Notes under the pieces: generated by a model
What the model saw: the letters and a program-made list of their open reading frames with translations, nothing else
Told to the model about the DNA's origin: nothing
The model's database searches: none
Assembly: GCF_015694525.1 (NCBI RefSeq)
Contig: NZ_JADQDM010000003.1
Location: 434,001 to 498,000, forward strand
DNA length: 64,000 bases
From: Hymenobacter ruricola
GTDB lineage: Bacteria > Bacteroidota > Bacteroidia > Cytophagales > Hymenobacteraceae
Direction: 5' to 3'
In this document: positions 26,989-37,617 of the stretch, piece after piece
Layout of the letters: each line of letters opens with the position of its first letter
How positions within the stretch are numbered: the first letter of the stretch is position 1
Made by a program: the position numbers and the translations under genes

Positions 26989-28023
26989 TCACAAAATATT
27001 AACTTCCGGGTGAAGCTCGACGGCAAACTGCTGGCGCACCGAGGCAATAATTTCCTCGGCCAGCTGGCGCACTTCGCTGCCCGTGGCGCCGCCGTGGTTC
27101 ACCAGCACCAGGGCCTGGCGGGCGTGCACGCCGTGGGTGCCGGCGCCCGCGCCGCGCCGCAGGCCTTTCCAGCCGGCCCGCTCGATGAGCCAGCCGGCGG
27201 GCACCTTCACGCCGCCGGGCACGGGGTAGCCCGGCAGGTCGGGGTACTGGCTTTTGAGCTGGTCGAACTTGGCTTGCGACACCTCGGGGTTTTTGAAAAA
27301 AGAGCCCGCGTTGCCGATTTCGGCCGGGTCGGGCAGCTTGGAGCGGCGGATGTGCACCACGGCCCGGCTCACGTCCTGCGGCGTGGGCTCGCCCTCGATG
27401 CCCAACTCGGCCAGCGTCTCCGCAATGGCGCCGTAGCGCACGTTGGGCCGGGTTTGGCGGTGCAGGCGTAGCACCACGGCCGTCACCACAAACTGGTTTT
27501 TGAGGGTGTTCTTGAACACGCTTTCGCGGTAGCCAAAGCCGCACTCGCCGGCCGTGAAGACGCGCAAATGGCCGGTGCTGATTTCGAGGGCTTCGAGGTG
27601 GTCGAAGGTGTCGCGCAGCTCGGCCCCGTAGGCCCCGATGTTCTGGAGCGGGGCCGCGCCCACCGTGCCGGGAATGAGCGAAAGGTTTTCGATGCCGCTC
27701 AGTTGCTGGTCCAGGGCGTACTCGACTAGCCCGTGCCAGCTTTCGCCGGCCCCGGCTCGGACGAGAGCCGTTTGGCTTTCGCCGTCTTCGCCGGCGATTT
27801 CCAGGCCGCGAATCTCGTTTTTGAGCACCACGCCGGGGAAATCCTGGGTGAAAAGCAGGTTGGAGCCGCCGCCGAGGATGAGCTTGTCGGCTGCCTGCAC
27901 TTCGGGCCGTTTCAGCAGTTCGCGCAACTCGTCAGCCGAGGCGAAGCGGGCAAAATAGCGGGCCCGCACGTCGAGGCCAAAAGTATTGTAGGGGCGGAGG
28001 GAGACATTTTCTTCGAGTACCAT
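26989..28023 (-). CDS. murB: UDP-N-acetylmuramate dehydrogenase
   Basis: 344 residues. MurB reduces UDP-GlcNAc-enolpyruvate to UDP-MurNAc with NADPH and FAD in peptidoglycan synthesis. The FAD-binding N-terminus is clear (NTFGLDVRARYFARF, then LILGGGSNLLF and IPGTVGAAPLQNIGAYG), as are GYRESVFK and the catalytic serine block NAGSFFKNP. It is a type I MurB (E. coli-like, with the extra C-terminal segment). ATG 28023 lies only 5 bases after a TACCTTTG -7 box, so the mRNA may be leaderless or nearly so. Confidence 0.96.
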   Translation of the reverse strand: MVLEENVSLRPYNTFGLDVRARYFARFASADELRELLKRPEVQAADKLILGGGSNLLFTQDFPGVVLKNEIRGLEIAGEDGESQTALVRAGAGESWHGLVEYALDQQLSGIENLSLIPGTVGAAPLQNIGAYGAELRDTFDHLEALEISTGHLRVFTAGECGFGYRESVFKNTLKNQFVVTAVVLRLHRQTRPNVRYGAIAETLAELGIEGEPTPQDVSRAVVHIRRSKLPDPAEIGNAGSFFKNPEVSQAKFDQLKSQYPDLPGYPVPGGVKVPAGWLIERAGWKGLRRGAGAGTHGVHARQALVLVNHGGATGSEVRQLAEEIIASVRQQFAVELHPEVNIL

Positions 28024-28027
28024 GCCG

Positions 28028-28035
28028 CAAAGGTA
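28028..28035 (-). promoter_or_regulatory. -7 element of murB (TACCTTTG)
   Basis: A perfect TAnnTTTG box on the minus strand. The 4-nt gap to the ATG places the expected transcription start at or just before the start codon. Confidence 0.6.
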
Positions 28036-28095
28036 TCGGCGGCGGTGTGAGGCTTGCCCGGCAAGTCGTGCAGGCAGTCAAGTCACTCTTTTGAT

Positions 28096-28216
28096 TTGTG
28101 CCGCACGAATAGCGGTTGTGCCGCACGAGGATGCGTTGTGCTATTTCAGCGGGTTTTTGTGCTAGCGTGAATGCTTTTGTGCGCTGAGCGCAGGCTTTGT
28201 GCTACGCAGAGCAGCT
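28096..28216. repeat. Phased array: TTGTGC every 20 bp, six units
   Basis: TTGTGC starts at 28096, 28116, 28136, 28157, 28177 and 28197 (steps 20, 20, 21, 20, 20). Units 1 and 2 also share CGCACGA; the rest of each unit varies. The array lies between the divergent murB and kptA genes. Confidence 0.85.
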
Positions 28217-28335
28217 TGGCGAGTGGCTTTATGGTTGCGATTCTTCTTGGTCTCGGTTTGACTGTGGAAAGGATGACTAATGACTATCTGGTTCTTTGCA
28301 GCAAAGGATTAAAAACCAGTGCCAACTTTGCGGCC

Positions 28336-28881
28336 ATGGATACCAAGCAAGCCACCCGCCTCAGCAAGTTTCTCAGCCTGCACCTGCGCCACAAACCCGA
28401 CGCCATTGGCCTGCAATTGCAGGAAGGCGGCTGGGTGAGCGTGGCAGATTTGCTGGCCGCCTGCGCTACCCACGGCACGCCCATCAGCCGGGAGGAGCTG
28501 GCCGAAATTGTGGCCGGCAGCGACAAGCAGCGCTTTGCCTTCGATGAAACCGGCACCCGCATCCGGGCGCAGCAGGGGCACAGCGTGGCGGTTGATTTGC
28601 AGCTTAAGCCCGCCACGCCGCCCGCCGTGCTCTACCACGGGACGGCACCGGCCGCGCTGCCCGCCATCCGGCGCGAGGGCTTGCAGAAGATGAGCCGCCA
28701 CCACGTGCACCTTTCGCCCGATGAGGAAACGGCCCGGCGTGTGGGCGCCCGGCGGGGCCAGCCCCTTATTCTGACGGTTGACGCGGCCGGGCTGCACGCC
28801 GCCGGTGGCGTTTTCTACGAATCGGGCAACGGCGTGTGGCTGGTAGAGGCCGTGCCGCCGGAGTACTTGGGTGGGCTGTAG
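28336..28881 (+). CDS. kptA: RNA 2'-phosphotransferase
   Basis: 181 residues from ATG 28336. KptA/Tpt1 removes a 2'-phosphate from RNA using NAD+. Signatures: RLSKFLSLHLRHKPDAIGL (first conserved RHxP block), RFAFDETGTRIRAQQGHS, LYHGT and HHVHLSPDEETARRVGARRG, containing the catalytic R-H-R-R residues. In bacteria without tRNA splicing its physiological role is unclear. The upstream ATG at 28171 would add 55 residues overlapping the repeat array and is rejected. The stop codon lies inside a palindromic element. Confidence 0.93.
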   Translation: MDTKQATRLSKFLSLHLRHKPDAIGLQLQEGGWVSVADLLAACATHGTPISREELAEIVAGSDKQRFAFDETGTRIRAQQGHSVAVDLQLKPATPPAVLYHGTAPAALPAIRREGLQKMSRHHVHLSPDEETARRVGARRGQPLILTVDAAGLHAAGGVFYESGNGVWLVEAVPPEYLGGL

Positions 28882-28969
28882 CGCGGACTCTGTAGTCCGC
28901 GTCCCCGCGGCGGTCGGGTGTCGTTCGTCCATCGCATGGGGGCACGGACTCACAGAGTCCGCGCTACAG
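28876..28969. repeat. Nested palindromic element overlapping the kptA stop
   Basis: The outer arms (28876 onward and ending 28969) match for about 30 bases with two single-base gaps. Each arm holds its own hairpin (GCGGACT/AGTCCGC and GGACT/AGTCC). The design is the same as the element at 12192 but the sequence differs. It may act as terminator for kptA and for the opposing gene. Confidence 0.8.
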
Positions 28970-28975
28970 TCCGCC

Positions 28976-29575
28976 TTACCGCAGGTAGTGCGCGGCCATG
29001 ATGATGCTGTAAATCCAGCAGGTGTAAAGCGAGGCGTACCAGAAGCCTTCCCAGACGCTGGCGCCCAGGCGGCCCCGGCAGCGGTTGGAGTTTTTGAACA
29101 CCAGCCGCAGCGCCCGGAAAAACACCCAGTAGAGCATGGCCGCGAAAATGAGGATGCCCGACCACAGCAGTGCGCCCACCAGCCAGATAACGAATACGGC
29201 CAGAATGGCCACCACCGCCGCCAGCACAATGGCCGCCAGAATGCCGAGGATGCCGTGGCCGTCGGAAAAATCGAAATCGGGCAAAGATTCGAGGCCGCCG
29301 GTGCCGGGAAAGTTCTTGCGGCTGATGCGGTCGGTGAGGCGGCCCACGTCGTCGCGCAGCTTCACGCCGTGGTAGAGGCCCACGGTGGTGAAGATGAAAA
29401 AGGCCGCAAATAAAATGGTGGTTGAAATCAGCGAATTGGCAAACAGCGTGCGGTGCTGCCCCAGCCCAAACAACCAGACCGCCACCGTAGTGAGCACCAC
29501 CACCACGCCCGATACCAGGGCCAGGTTGCCCGCGCTGAGCAAGCGGTAAGGACGCGAAGCAGAGGGCGTTTCCAT
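28976..29575 (-). CDS. Hypothetical membrane protein
   Basis: 199 residues. Two N-terminal hydrophobic helices (residues ~14-36 and ~46-66), a polar loop with DRISRKNFPGTGG and FDFSDGHGI, then two long hydrophobic stretches (~108-135 and ~140-155) and a final helix with EGFWYASLYTCWIYSIIMAAHYLR. No named family recognised. Convergent with kptA across the palindrome, and downstream of the MFS gene on the same strand (49-bp gap). Confidence 0.6.
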   Translation of the reverse strand: METPSASRPYRLLSAGNLALVSGVVVVLTTVAVWLFGLGQHRTLFANSLISTTILFAAFFIFTTVGLYHGVKLRDDVGRLTDRISRKNFPGTGGLESLPDFDFSDGHGILGILAAIVLAAVVAILAVFVIWLVGALLWSGILIFAAMLYWVFFRALRLVFKNSNRCRGRLGASVWEGFWYASLYTCWIYSIIMAAHYLR

Positions 29576-29624
29576 GCCAATTACTACGGGCCCGCCCCGC
29601 GCAAGTTCAACCGTAGGGCTGGCC

Positions 29625-31028
29625 TTACCGCACGCGGTAGCCGCTCATGGCGTAAAACAGCAGGTACAAATAGCACAGCGCCGGCACCACAAACGCCACC
29701 CGCAGCCCGCCGCCTTCCGTGGCAAGGAAGCCCATGAGCGGCGGAATGAGCGCCCCGCCCACAATGGCCATAATCAGATAGGAAGAACCCTGCTTGGTGA
29801 AGGGCCCGAGCCCGGTGATGGCCAGCGGGAAAATGACGGGCCACATGATGGAGTTCATCAGCCCGCAGAGCACGATGAGCCACAGCGCCGTTTCGCCGGT
29901 GCTCAGGATGCTGGCGCCCACCAGGGCCACGCCGGCCGCGCACACCGCAATCAACAGGGCGCGGTTGTGGAACTTGAGCAGCAGCGGAATGCCCACCACC
30001 CGGCCCACCAGCGAGCCAAACCAGTACGACGACACCAGCACCGCGCCCACGGCCTTGGTGAAGCCAGCGGCAGTATCAATCGGAGCGGGGGCCTGACCAA
30101 ACAGCACGCCCACGTAGTTGGTAGCCACGTTCAGGCCGCGCACCAGGCTTTGGGTGAAGGCCGAAAGCTGCGCGATGCCCTGCGACTCGCCGTAGCGAAT
30201 GAGGAAAGAGCCCAGGCCAACTTCGACGCCCACGTAAACGAAAATGGCTCCAACGCCCAGCACCAGGTGCGGAAACGCCAGCGCCGATGTGCGGCCGGCC
30301 GCCATGGGCCGGGCTTCCTCGGCGGCTTCTTCGGGAATGCCTTCGATGTCGGGCAGCTTCACCAGGAAGAAAAACAGCGCCGCCAGCAGCACCAGAAACA
30401 CCGCCAGGCCGATGTAGGGGCCTTTCACCAGTTGCGATTCCTGCGCCAAACGCTCATTCAGGGGCAGGGCTGCCAGCCGCGCCTTCAGCGCCACCGAGCC
30501 CCCGAACAACACGAGGCCACCCACCAGCGGCGAGAGGCTACCGCCGAAGTTGTTGGCCACGCCCACCACGCTCACCCGCGCCGCCGCGCCGCGCGCCGGC
30601 CCCAGGATGCTCACGTAAGGATTGGCAGCCACTTGCAGCAGCGTGACGCCCGCGCCCAGCGTGGCCAGCGCCGTGAGAAAGAGCGCGAAAGCCCGCGAAT
30701 CAGCGGCCGGAATGAAAAGCAGCGCGCCCGCAGCCATCACCAGCAGGCCTACCACGATGCCGCGCTGGTAGCCCAGCTTTTTCAAGACCCAGCCCGCGGG
30801 CAGCGACATGAGAAAATAGGCCCCGAAAAAAGCCGACTGCACCGCCGAAGACTGCAAATCGGTGAGCTGGCACACGTCCTTGAGGTAGGGCATGAGCACG
30901 TCGTTGAAGTTGGTGACGGCGCCGAACAGGAAGAACAGCGTGGTCATCAGCACCATGGGGCCGGCGTAGGAGCGAGCGGGTGCGGCAGCAGTGGAGGCCG
31001 CTGCAGCAGCAGAAACAGGAGTAGCCAT
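29625..31028 (-). CDS. Sugar MFS transporter (FucP/GluP-like, FHS family)
   Basis: 467 residues from ATG 31028 (MATPVSAAAAA); the upstream in-frame ATG would run into the preceding terminator. Twelve hydrophobic helices and the conserved FFLFGAVTNFNDVLMPYLK in helix 1, QSAFFGAYFLMSLPAGWVLKKLGY (the motif between helices 2 and 3) and SIMWPVIFPLAI mark the fucose/glucose/galactose:H+ symporter group, which imports hexoses across the inner membrane. Substrate cannot be narrowed. A TACCTTCC -7-like box lies about 10 bp before the start, just after the terminator of the upstream gene. Confidence 0.9.
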   Translation of the reverse strand: MATPVSAAAAASTAAAPARSYAGPMVLMTTLFFLFGAVTNFNDVLMPYLKDVCQLTDLQSSAVQSAFFGAYFLMSLPAGWVLKKLGYQRGIVVGLLVMAAGALLFIPAADSRAFALFLTALATLGAGVTLLQVAANPYVSILGPARGAAARVSVVGVANNFGGSLSPLVGGLVLFGGSVALKARLAALPLNERLAQESQLVKGPYIGLAVFLVLLAALFFFLVKLPDIEGIPEEAAEEARPMAAGRTSALAFPHLVLGVGAIFVYVGVEVGLGSFLIRYGESQGIAQLSAFTQSLVRGLNVATNYVGVLFGQAPAPIDTAAGFTKAVGAVLVSSYWFGSLVGRVVGIPLLLKFHNRALLIAVCAAGVALVGASILSTGETALWLIVLCGLMNSIMWPVIFPLAITGLGPFTKQGSSYLIMAIVGGALIPPLMGFLATEGGGLRVAFVVPALCYLYLLFYAMSGYRVR

Positions 31029-31043
31029 ATAAGGGCGGAAGGT

Positions 31044-31075
31044 ACAAAAAAAGCCGGCCACTGCGGGGCCGGCTT
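31044..31075 (-). terminator. Terminator of the frameshifted membrane gene
   Basis: AAAGCCGGCC and GGCCGGCTTT pair around a 6-7 nt loop. On the minus strand seven T residues follow, 16 bp after the stop at 31091. Confidence 0.8.
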
Positions 31076-31090
31076 TGGAGAACATACGAT

Positions 31091-31568
31091 TTAATAACTA
31101 TTTGTTCGCTTCCATTCTATCGTATCAATTTCTATTATTTCATAATCTGGGAACGTCTTATAATAAGTCTCAACTTTAATGTTTTGCAAAAGAGTGAGTT
31201 GTTTATAAAGAATTAAATCTCCCGTAGTACCATAACACGAAAAATCGCGTCCAATAATTTTAACGCGACTGTTTGTTTTGCTTACGTACTCCTCCTTTGC
31301 AGGGCCGTTGCCACACATGATAAACCGCAACAAGAGAACCAAACTTGCGAGTAGGTAAAGGGAGCCTAATACTATTTTTCAGTGAAACGGCAAGCCACTT
31401 TTTTAGCCTATAAAAGAAAGAAAGGGCTAAGAATGGCAAATAAATCCAAAGCAATGGATATGTAAAACTACTAAGCCGAATAGGCCCGATAACGAGCACA
31501 GAAAGTATGAGAAGTGACCCAAGGAGAGTAAATCGTAGGGTTGGCTTATTCAAGATTATTCTGAGCAC
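31091..31568 (-). pseudogene. Small membrane protein split by a +1 frameshift in an A5 tract
   Basis: Two overlapping minus-strand frames make one sensible protein. The first (from ATG 31568) gives two hydrophobic helices, SLLILSVLVIGPIRL and LLWIYLPFLALSFFY, to about ...WLAVSLK. The second then continues IVLGSLYLLASLVLLLRF, a third helix, and a ~65-residue soluble end (DYEIIEIDTIEW). Switching from one to the other needs loss of one A from the A5 run at 31375-31379. The gene is unusually A/T-rich for the window. It may be a real frameshift, a slippage site, or a sequencing error. Confidence 0.65.
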
Positions 31569-31704
31569 CAGTAAGGGAAAGGGAACGTTAAGCTTTTATC
31601 AGCGAAATACCACAAATCAACGAATTGCCCACAAAGTAGCTCCTGCCTTTTAAAGGAGGTTAACTGGTTTAAGCTTCCGCGCTACCAGACTGAGCAACCC
31701 CTTC

Positions 31705-32601
31705 CTACAACTCGGTATATAGGTTCTTATTCGGCTTGAGATAGAGGTAGTTTCGGTCGAAGTCCCACACGGCATTGAAGCGCTTCAGAAAGCCGTTGCC
31801 CCAGAAGCCGGCCTTGTCCTCGGTCGCGTCGGCGCCGCTGGTTGATTGCGACAGGGTGGCCGGCACGCGGTAAAAGCACTTTCGGCCGAAGCGGATTTCG
31901 GGGGCCAGGGCCACGGCGCTTTCATAGGTAGAGCCGTCGGAGCCCTGCGATACGGCCGTGCCAATCCGGGGCAGGCGGGCCGGCAGGCCGTGCTTGCGGC
32001 CAAAGGGCGCGGCCACGGTGAGCACGTCTTCCGCGCCCGTGTCGAGGCCAAACCGGCCCGTGTAGCGGCGGCCGTTGGCCACGATGGTGCTCGTGACGGT
32101 GGGGTAATCAGCTACAAAGCGCAGCTTGCAGCGGGCGTAGGCCCCCAGGTCGTTGTGGTAGCCCGCGGGCTCGTAAAACCGCAGCTCTTTTTTATGATAA
32201 TCCACTTCGATGACGTAGCCTTTCATCAGGTCGGTGCCGAACACGCCGTCGAATTTGAAGCCTTCGTACGGGATGAGGGTCAGCAGTGCGTTGCTTTTGG
32301 TAAGGCTGCCGAAGCGAATGACGTTGCCGGCGCTCTGGCTCACCGTGTTGGTGCCGTTCGAGCCGACGTTGTGCGTGGTGCCGGTGCGCGGCAGTTTGAG
32401 GCGATTGGCGGCGGTTTCGCTCAGCACTGAGCCGTTGGCACCCGTGTCGAAAATAAATTTCAGGCTGTCGGTGGTGTTCACCTGACAATAGATGTACACG
32501 CAGTTGTCTTCGAGTACGAATGGAATCGTAGTATTCGGTTTGGTTTGAGCAGCCAGCAGCAGCGGCCAAATCATTATAATGCAGAAAATCAGGTGTTTCA
32601 T
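31705..32601 (-). CDS. Secreted retropepsin-like aspartic protease, two DTG motifs
   Basis: 298 residues with a signal peptide (HLIFCIIMIWPLLLAAQ). Two retropepsin-like halves are visible: LKFIFDTGANGSVLS (Asp52-Thr-Gly) followed by FDGVFGTDLMKGY, and RFGLDTGAEDVLT (Asp187-Thr-Gly) followed by FWGNGFLKRFNAVWDF. Retroviral-type proteases need two DTG motifs per active site, normally from a dimer; here both are in one chain, as in pepsins. Likely periplasmic or surface-located. Bacteroidota carry many such uncharacterised proteins. Confidence 0.85.
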   Translation of the reverse strand: MKHLIFCIIMIWPLLLAAQTKPNTTIPFVLEDNCVYIYCQVNTTDSLKFIFDTGANGSVLSETAANRLKLPRTGTTHNVGSNGTNTVSQSAGNVIRFGSLTKSNALLTLIPYEGFKFDGVFGTDLMKGYVIEVDYHKKELRFYEPAGYHNDLGAYARCKLRFVADYPTVTSTIVANGRRYTGRFGLDTGAEDVLTVAAPFGRKHGLPARLPRIGTAVSQGSDGSTYESAVALAPEIRFGRKCFYRVPATLSQSTSGADATEDKAGFWGNGFLKRFNAVWDFDRNYLYLKPNKNLYTEL

Positions 32602-32728
32602 TTTGAGAATAGAAAGGTGTTTTAGTCAGGGTGCCGTAAATGTATGCTGGAAACAGCCAGTTGATGTTGCTTAGTACGAAATATGTCGTAGTTTATGCTT
32701 CCGCATTCCTGTCGACCTTTGCCGGACC

Positions 32729-33907
32729 ATGCACCTCACCGCCACCACCCAGTTCGGCCTGGAAGAACTGCTCGCCGACGAGCTCTACGCCCTCGGGGCC
32801 GACATCACCCACGTGGGCTCCCGCGCCGTCGAGTTCATCGGCGACCAGCGCCTGCTCTACGAGGTGGCCCTGTGGAGCCGGCTGTCCATGCGCCTGCTGC
32901 GGCCCTTCGCCGCTTTTTACGCCGCCGATGAGAAGGCCCTGTACCGCGAAGTGAGCCGCATCGACTGGCAGGATTTCCTCGGGCCGGGCCAGACGTTCGC
33001 CATCACGCCCGTGGTGAATCGCTCCACCTTCGAGCACTCGCTGTTCGTGGCCCAACTCACCAAAGACGCCATCGTGGACCAGTTTCGGGCCCGCACCGGC
33101 GAGCGGCCCAGCGTGGACACCCGCCAGCCCGACATCCGCCTGCACCTGCGCATGACGGAAAACGAAGTCATCCTCAGCCTCGACGCGGCCGGCGACTCGC
33201 TGCACCGCCGCGGCTACCGCCAGCACACCAACGAGGCCCCCCTGAACGAGGTGCTGGCCGCCGGCCTGGTTCTGCTGTCCGGCTGGGATGGCAAAAAGCC
33301 TCTCATCGACCCCCTGTGCGGCTCGGCCACCATCCTCACCGAAGCGGGCCTCATCAGCCAGCGCATCGCGCCCGGCCTGTTTCACCAAGGCAAGTTCGGC
33401 TTTGAAAACTGGTACGATTTCGAACCCGAGCTCTGGAACCAGGTGCGCGAAGAAGCCAAAGCCGCGCGCATCGAAGAGCCCCAGGCCTACCTGGCCGGCT
33501 CCGACCTCGACCCCAAAGTCATCGACATGGCCGCCGCCAACATCACCGCCGCCGGCCTGGAAGACTGCGTGCGCCTCTCGGTGCGCGACGTGAAGGACGC
33601 CACCGCGCCCGCTAAAGAGGAGCCCGGCATCGTGCTCACCAACCCGCCCTACGGCGAGCGAATAGGGGAGGAGGCCCAGATGGCGGCTTTGTATAAAACA
33701 ATAGGGGACACGCTGAAAACGAATTTTCAGGGCTACAACGCCTTTGTTTTCACCGGAAATCTGGAAGCGGCGAAGAGCGTGGGGCTGAAGCCGGCGCGGC
33801 GCATCCCGCTGTTCAACGGGCCCATAGACTGCCGACTGTTGAAGTACGAGCTGTACCGGGGCTCGCGGCGGGAGCCGAAACCAGCCGAGGGGCCGGCCAA
33901 AAACTAA
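32729..33907 (+). CDS. rlmL: THUMP-domain 23S rRNA methyltransferase (RlmL/YcbY type)
   Basis: 392 residues. N-terminal ~55 residues are a ferredoxin-like fold plus THUMP region (TTQFGLEELLADELYALGA), and the rest is a Rossmann SAM-dependent methyltransferase with DPLCGSATILTEAG (SAM loop), AGSDLDPKVIDMAAANI and the catalytic NPPYGER typical of N6/N2 base methylation. E. coli RlmL makes m2G2445 in 23S rRNA; this single-domain homologue lacks the RlmK half, so the exact target is an inference. The recQ gene follows after 57 bp on the same strand. Confidence 0.88.
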   Translation: MHLTATTQFGLEELLADELYALGADITHVGSRAVEFIGDQRLLYEVALWSRLSMRLLRPFAAFYAADEKALYREVSRIDWQDFLGPGQTFAITPVVNRSTFEHSLFVAQLTKDAIVDQFRARTGERPSVDTRQPDIRLHLRMTENEVILSLDAAGDSLHRRGYRQHTNEAPLNEVLAAGLVLLSGWDGKKPLIDPLCGSATILTEAGLISQRIAPGLFHQGKFGFENWYDFEPELWNQVREEAKAARIEEPQAYLAGSDLDPKVIDMAAANITAAGLEDCVRLSVRDVKDATAPAKEEPGIVLTNPPYGERIGEEAQMAALYKTIGDTLKTNFQGYNAFVFTGNLEAAKSVGLKPARRIPLFNGPIDCRLLKYELYRGSRREPKPAEGPAKN

Positions 33908-33964
33908 TCTGCTTGGAACTTCCCGCCCCGCGCCGTTATTTTAACTAGTTATTCCTTCCGCGTC

Positions 33965-36211
<2,247 letters not shown>

Positions 36212-36243
36212 CTTAGTTGCCACACCGTTTTCTTCTGATAACT

Positions 36244-36477
36244 ATGGCTAATGCTCACCCAAGAATCACTGCCAGTCACGAAGTTATGCTGGGTAAACCC
36301 GTCATTCGGGGCACTCGGCTTACCGTCGAGCTGCTGCTGCGCAAGCTCGCCGAAGGCGCAAGCACCGCTGATGTGCTGGCCATGTATCCGCAACTGGAAG
36401 CCGCCGACGTGCAGGCGGCTTTGGAATACGCGGCCGCCATGCTGGCTAAAGAAGAGGTTATCGGTTTCGCCGCGTGA
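36244..36477 (+). CDS. DUF433 antitoxin-like protein
   Basis: 77 residues from ATG 36244. The signature ITASHEVMLGKPVIRGTRLTVELLLRKLAEGAS is DUF433, a HTH-bearing family that includes VapB45-type antitoxins. It overlaps the following DUF5615 gene by four bases (GTGA at 36474-36477), the usual translational coupling of a toxin-antitoxin pair. Confidence 0.9.
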   Translation: MANAHPRITASHEVMLGKPVIRGTRLTVELLLRKLAEGASTADVLAMYPQLEAADVQAALEYAAAMLAKEEVIGFAA

Positions 36478-36821
36478 TTCTCGCCGATGAAAACATCGAC
36501 CACAGCATAATAGCTGCCTTGCGGGCAGCCGGCTATCTGGTCGATTCGCTTTATGAGTCGCACCGCAGCCTCAGCGACGCGGCGATTATTGAGCTTGCGC
36601 GGCATCCGCCCCGCATCATCCTGACCGAAGACAAAGATTTTGGCGAATGGGTATTTGCACACGGCATCCGCGACGTCAGCGTGATTTTTCTACGCTACCA
36701 TTTCCGGGATACTGCCGCGTTGCTGGCGACGTTGCTGGAATTACTACGCACGCGACTGCCCAATTTGCATGGCGCTTTCACTACCGTGGCGGTGCAGAAA
36801 ATCCGCATTCGCCCCCTCTGA
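36474..36821 (+). CDS. DUF5615 PIN-like toxin
   Basis: 115 residues, GTG start overlapping the antitoxin stop. It opens ILADENIDHSIIAALRAAGY, with further acidic residues in ILTEDKDFGEW; these are the conserved acidic residues of the Mut7-C/VapC45 PIN-like RNase fold. Such proteins cleave RNA and are neutralised by the DUF433 partner. Complete in length. The pair lies between recQ and DUF2306. Confidence 0.88.
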   Translation: MILADENIDHSIIAALRAAGYLVDSLYESHRSLSDAAIIELARHPPRIILTEDKDFGEWVFAHGIRDVSVIFLRYHFRDTAALLATLLELLRTRLPNLHGAFTTVAVQKIRIRPL

Positions 36822-36825
36822 GGCT

Positions 36826-37536
36826 ATGTTGCAACCATCCGTCCCTTCTACTTGGCGTGCTTGGCCGCGCCGCATCCTCCTCGCCCTCGCGGCCCTCGTC
36901 ATCGCCGCCTTCGCGGGCCTGATGCTCACCAAAACGCTGCCCTACTACACCTTCGAGAAGGGCATCCACTTCCTCACCACCAAGAGCGACGAAACCAACG
37001 ACAACCCGGTTTTCCGGCTGGGGTTCTACGTGCACATCACCACCAGCCTAGTGGTGCTGGTGCTGGGGCTGCTGCAGTTTCTGCCGGTGCTGGCGCGGCG
37101 CGGGCCGGGGCTGCACCGGCGGCTGGGCAAGGGCTACGTCGTCGGCATATTGGCCCTGGCGGCGCCGTCGGGCCTCATTCTGGCGCGCTTTGCCAACGGC
37201 GGACTGGCCGCGCAGGTCGGCTTCACGCTGCAGTGCCTGGTGTGGTGGCTTTGCACCTGGAAAGCTTACCGGGCCGCCCGCCAGCGCCAGTGGAGCCTGC
37301 ACGTGGAGTGGATGCTGCGCTCCTTCGCCGTGACGCTGGCGGCGCTGGCCCTGCGCGGCGAGAGCTACCTGATGTATTACGTATTTGAAACCAAGCCCAT
37401 TGAAACGTATTTGACGGTGACGTGGCTCTCGTGGGTGGGCAATTTGATACTGGTGGAGCTACTGCTTGAGGCCGGAGTGGGGCGGTATTTCCTGCGGACA
37501 TTTATGCCGGAACTGCGCAGTAAATTGGCGGCATGA
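36826..37536 (+). CDS. DUF2306 membrane protein
   Basis: 236 residues from ATG 36826, 4 bp after the toxin stop. Seven or so hydrophobic helices, with conserved HITTSLVVLVLGLLQFLPVL (first helix after the long loop), GPGLHRRLGKGYVVG, and WSLHVEWMLRSFAVTLAALALR, match DUF2306, a heme-binding-like membrane family of unknown role. Its last 266 bp are repeated almost exactly at 43582-43847. In that second copy the stop overlaps the start of the next lipoprotein gene (ATGA), suggesting the ancestral order DUF2306-lipoproteins was split by the intervening 6.3 kb. Confidence 0.88.
   Translation: MLQPSVPSTWRAWPRRILLALAALVIAAFAGLMLTKTLPYYTFEKGIHFLTTKSDETNDNPVFRLGFYVHITTSLVVLVLGLLQFLPVLARRGPGLHRRLGKGYVVGILALAAPSGLILARFANGGLAAQVGFTLQCLVWWLCTWKAYRAARQRQWSLHVEWMLRSFAVTLAALALRGESYLMYYVFETKPIETYLTVTWLSWVGNLILVELLLEAGVGRYFLRTFMPELRSKLAA
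37271..37536. repeat. 266-bp direct repeat, copy 1 (3' end of DUF2306)
   Basis: Identical to 43582-43847 for about the first 220 bases, then a few substitutions (cluster near 37494-37502, and one near the stop). It bounds a 6.3-kb segment. Confidence 0.95.
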
Positions 37537-37617
37537 AGCTGCTATTTTGCTCCATTTCAAGCTGCTTGCCCGTGGCTAGGGCAAGTACTATAGGTTAATC
37601 GGAGGTAGTTGTTTTGG

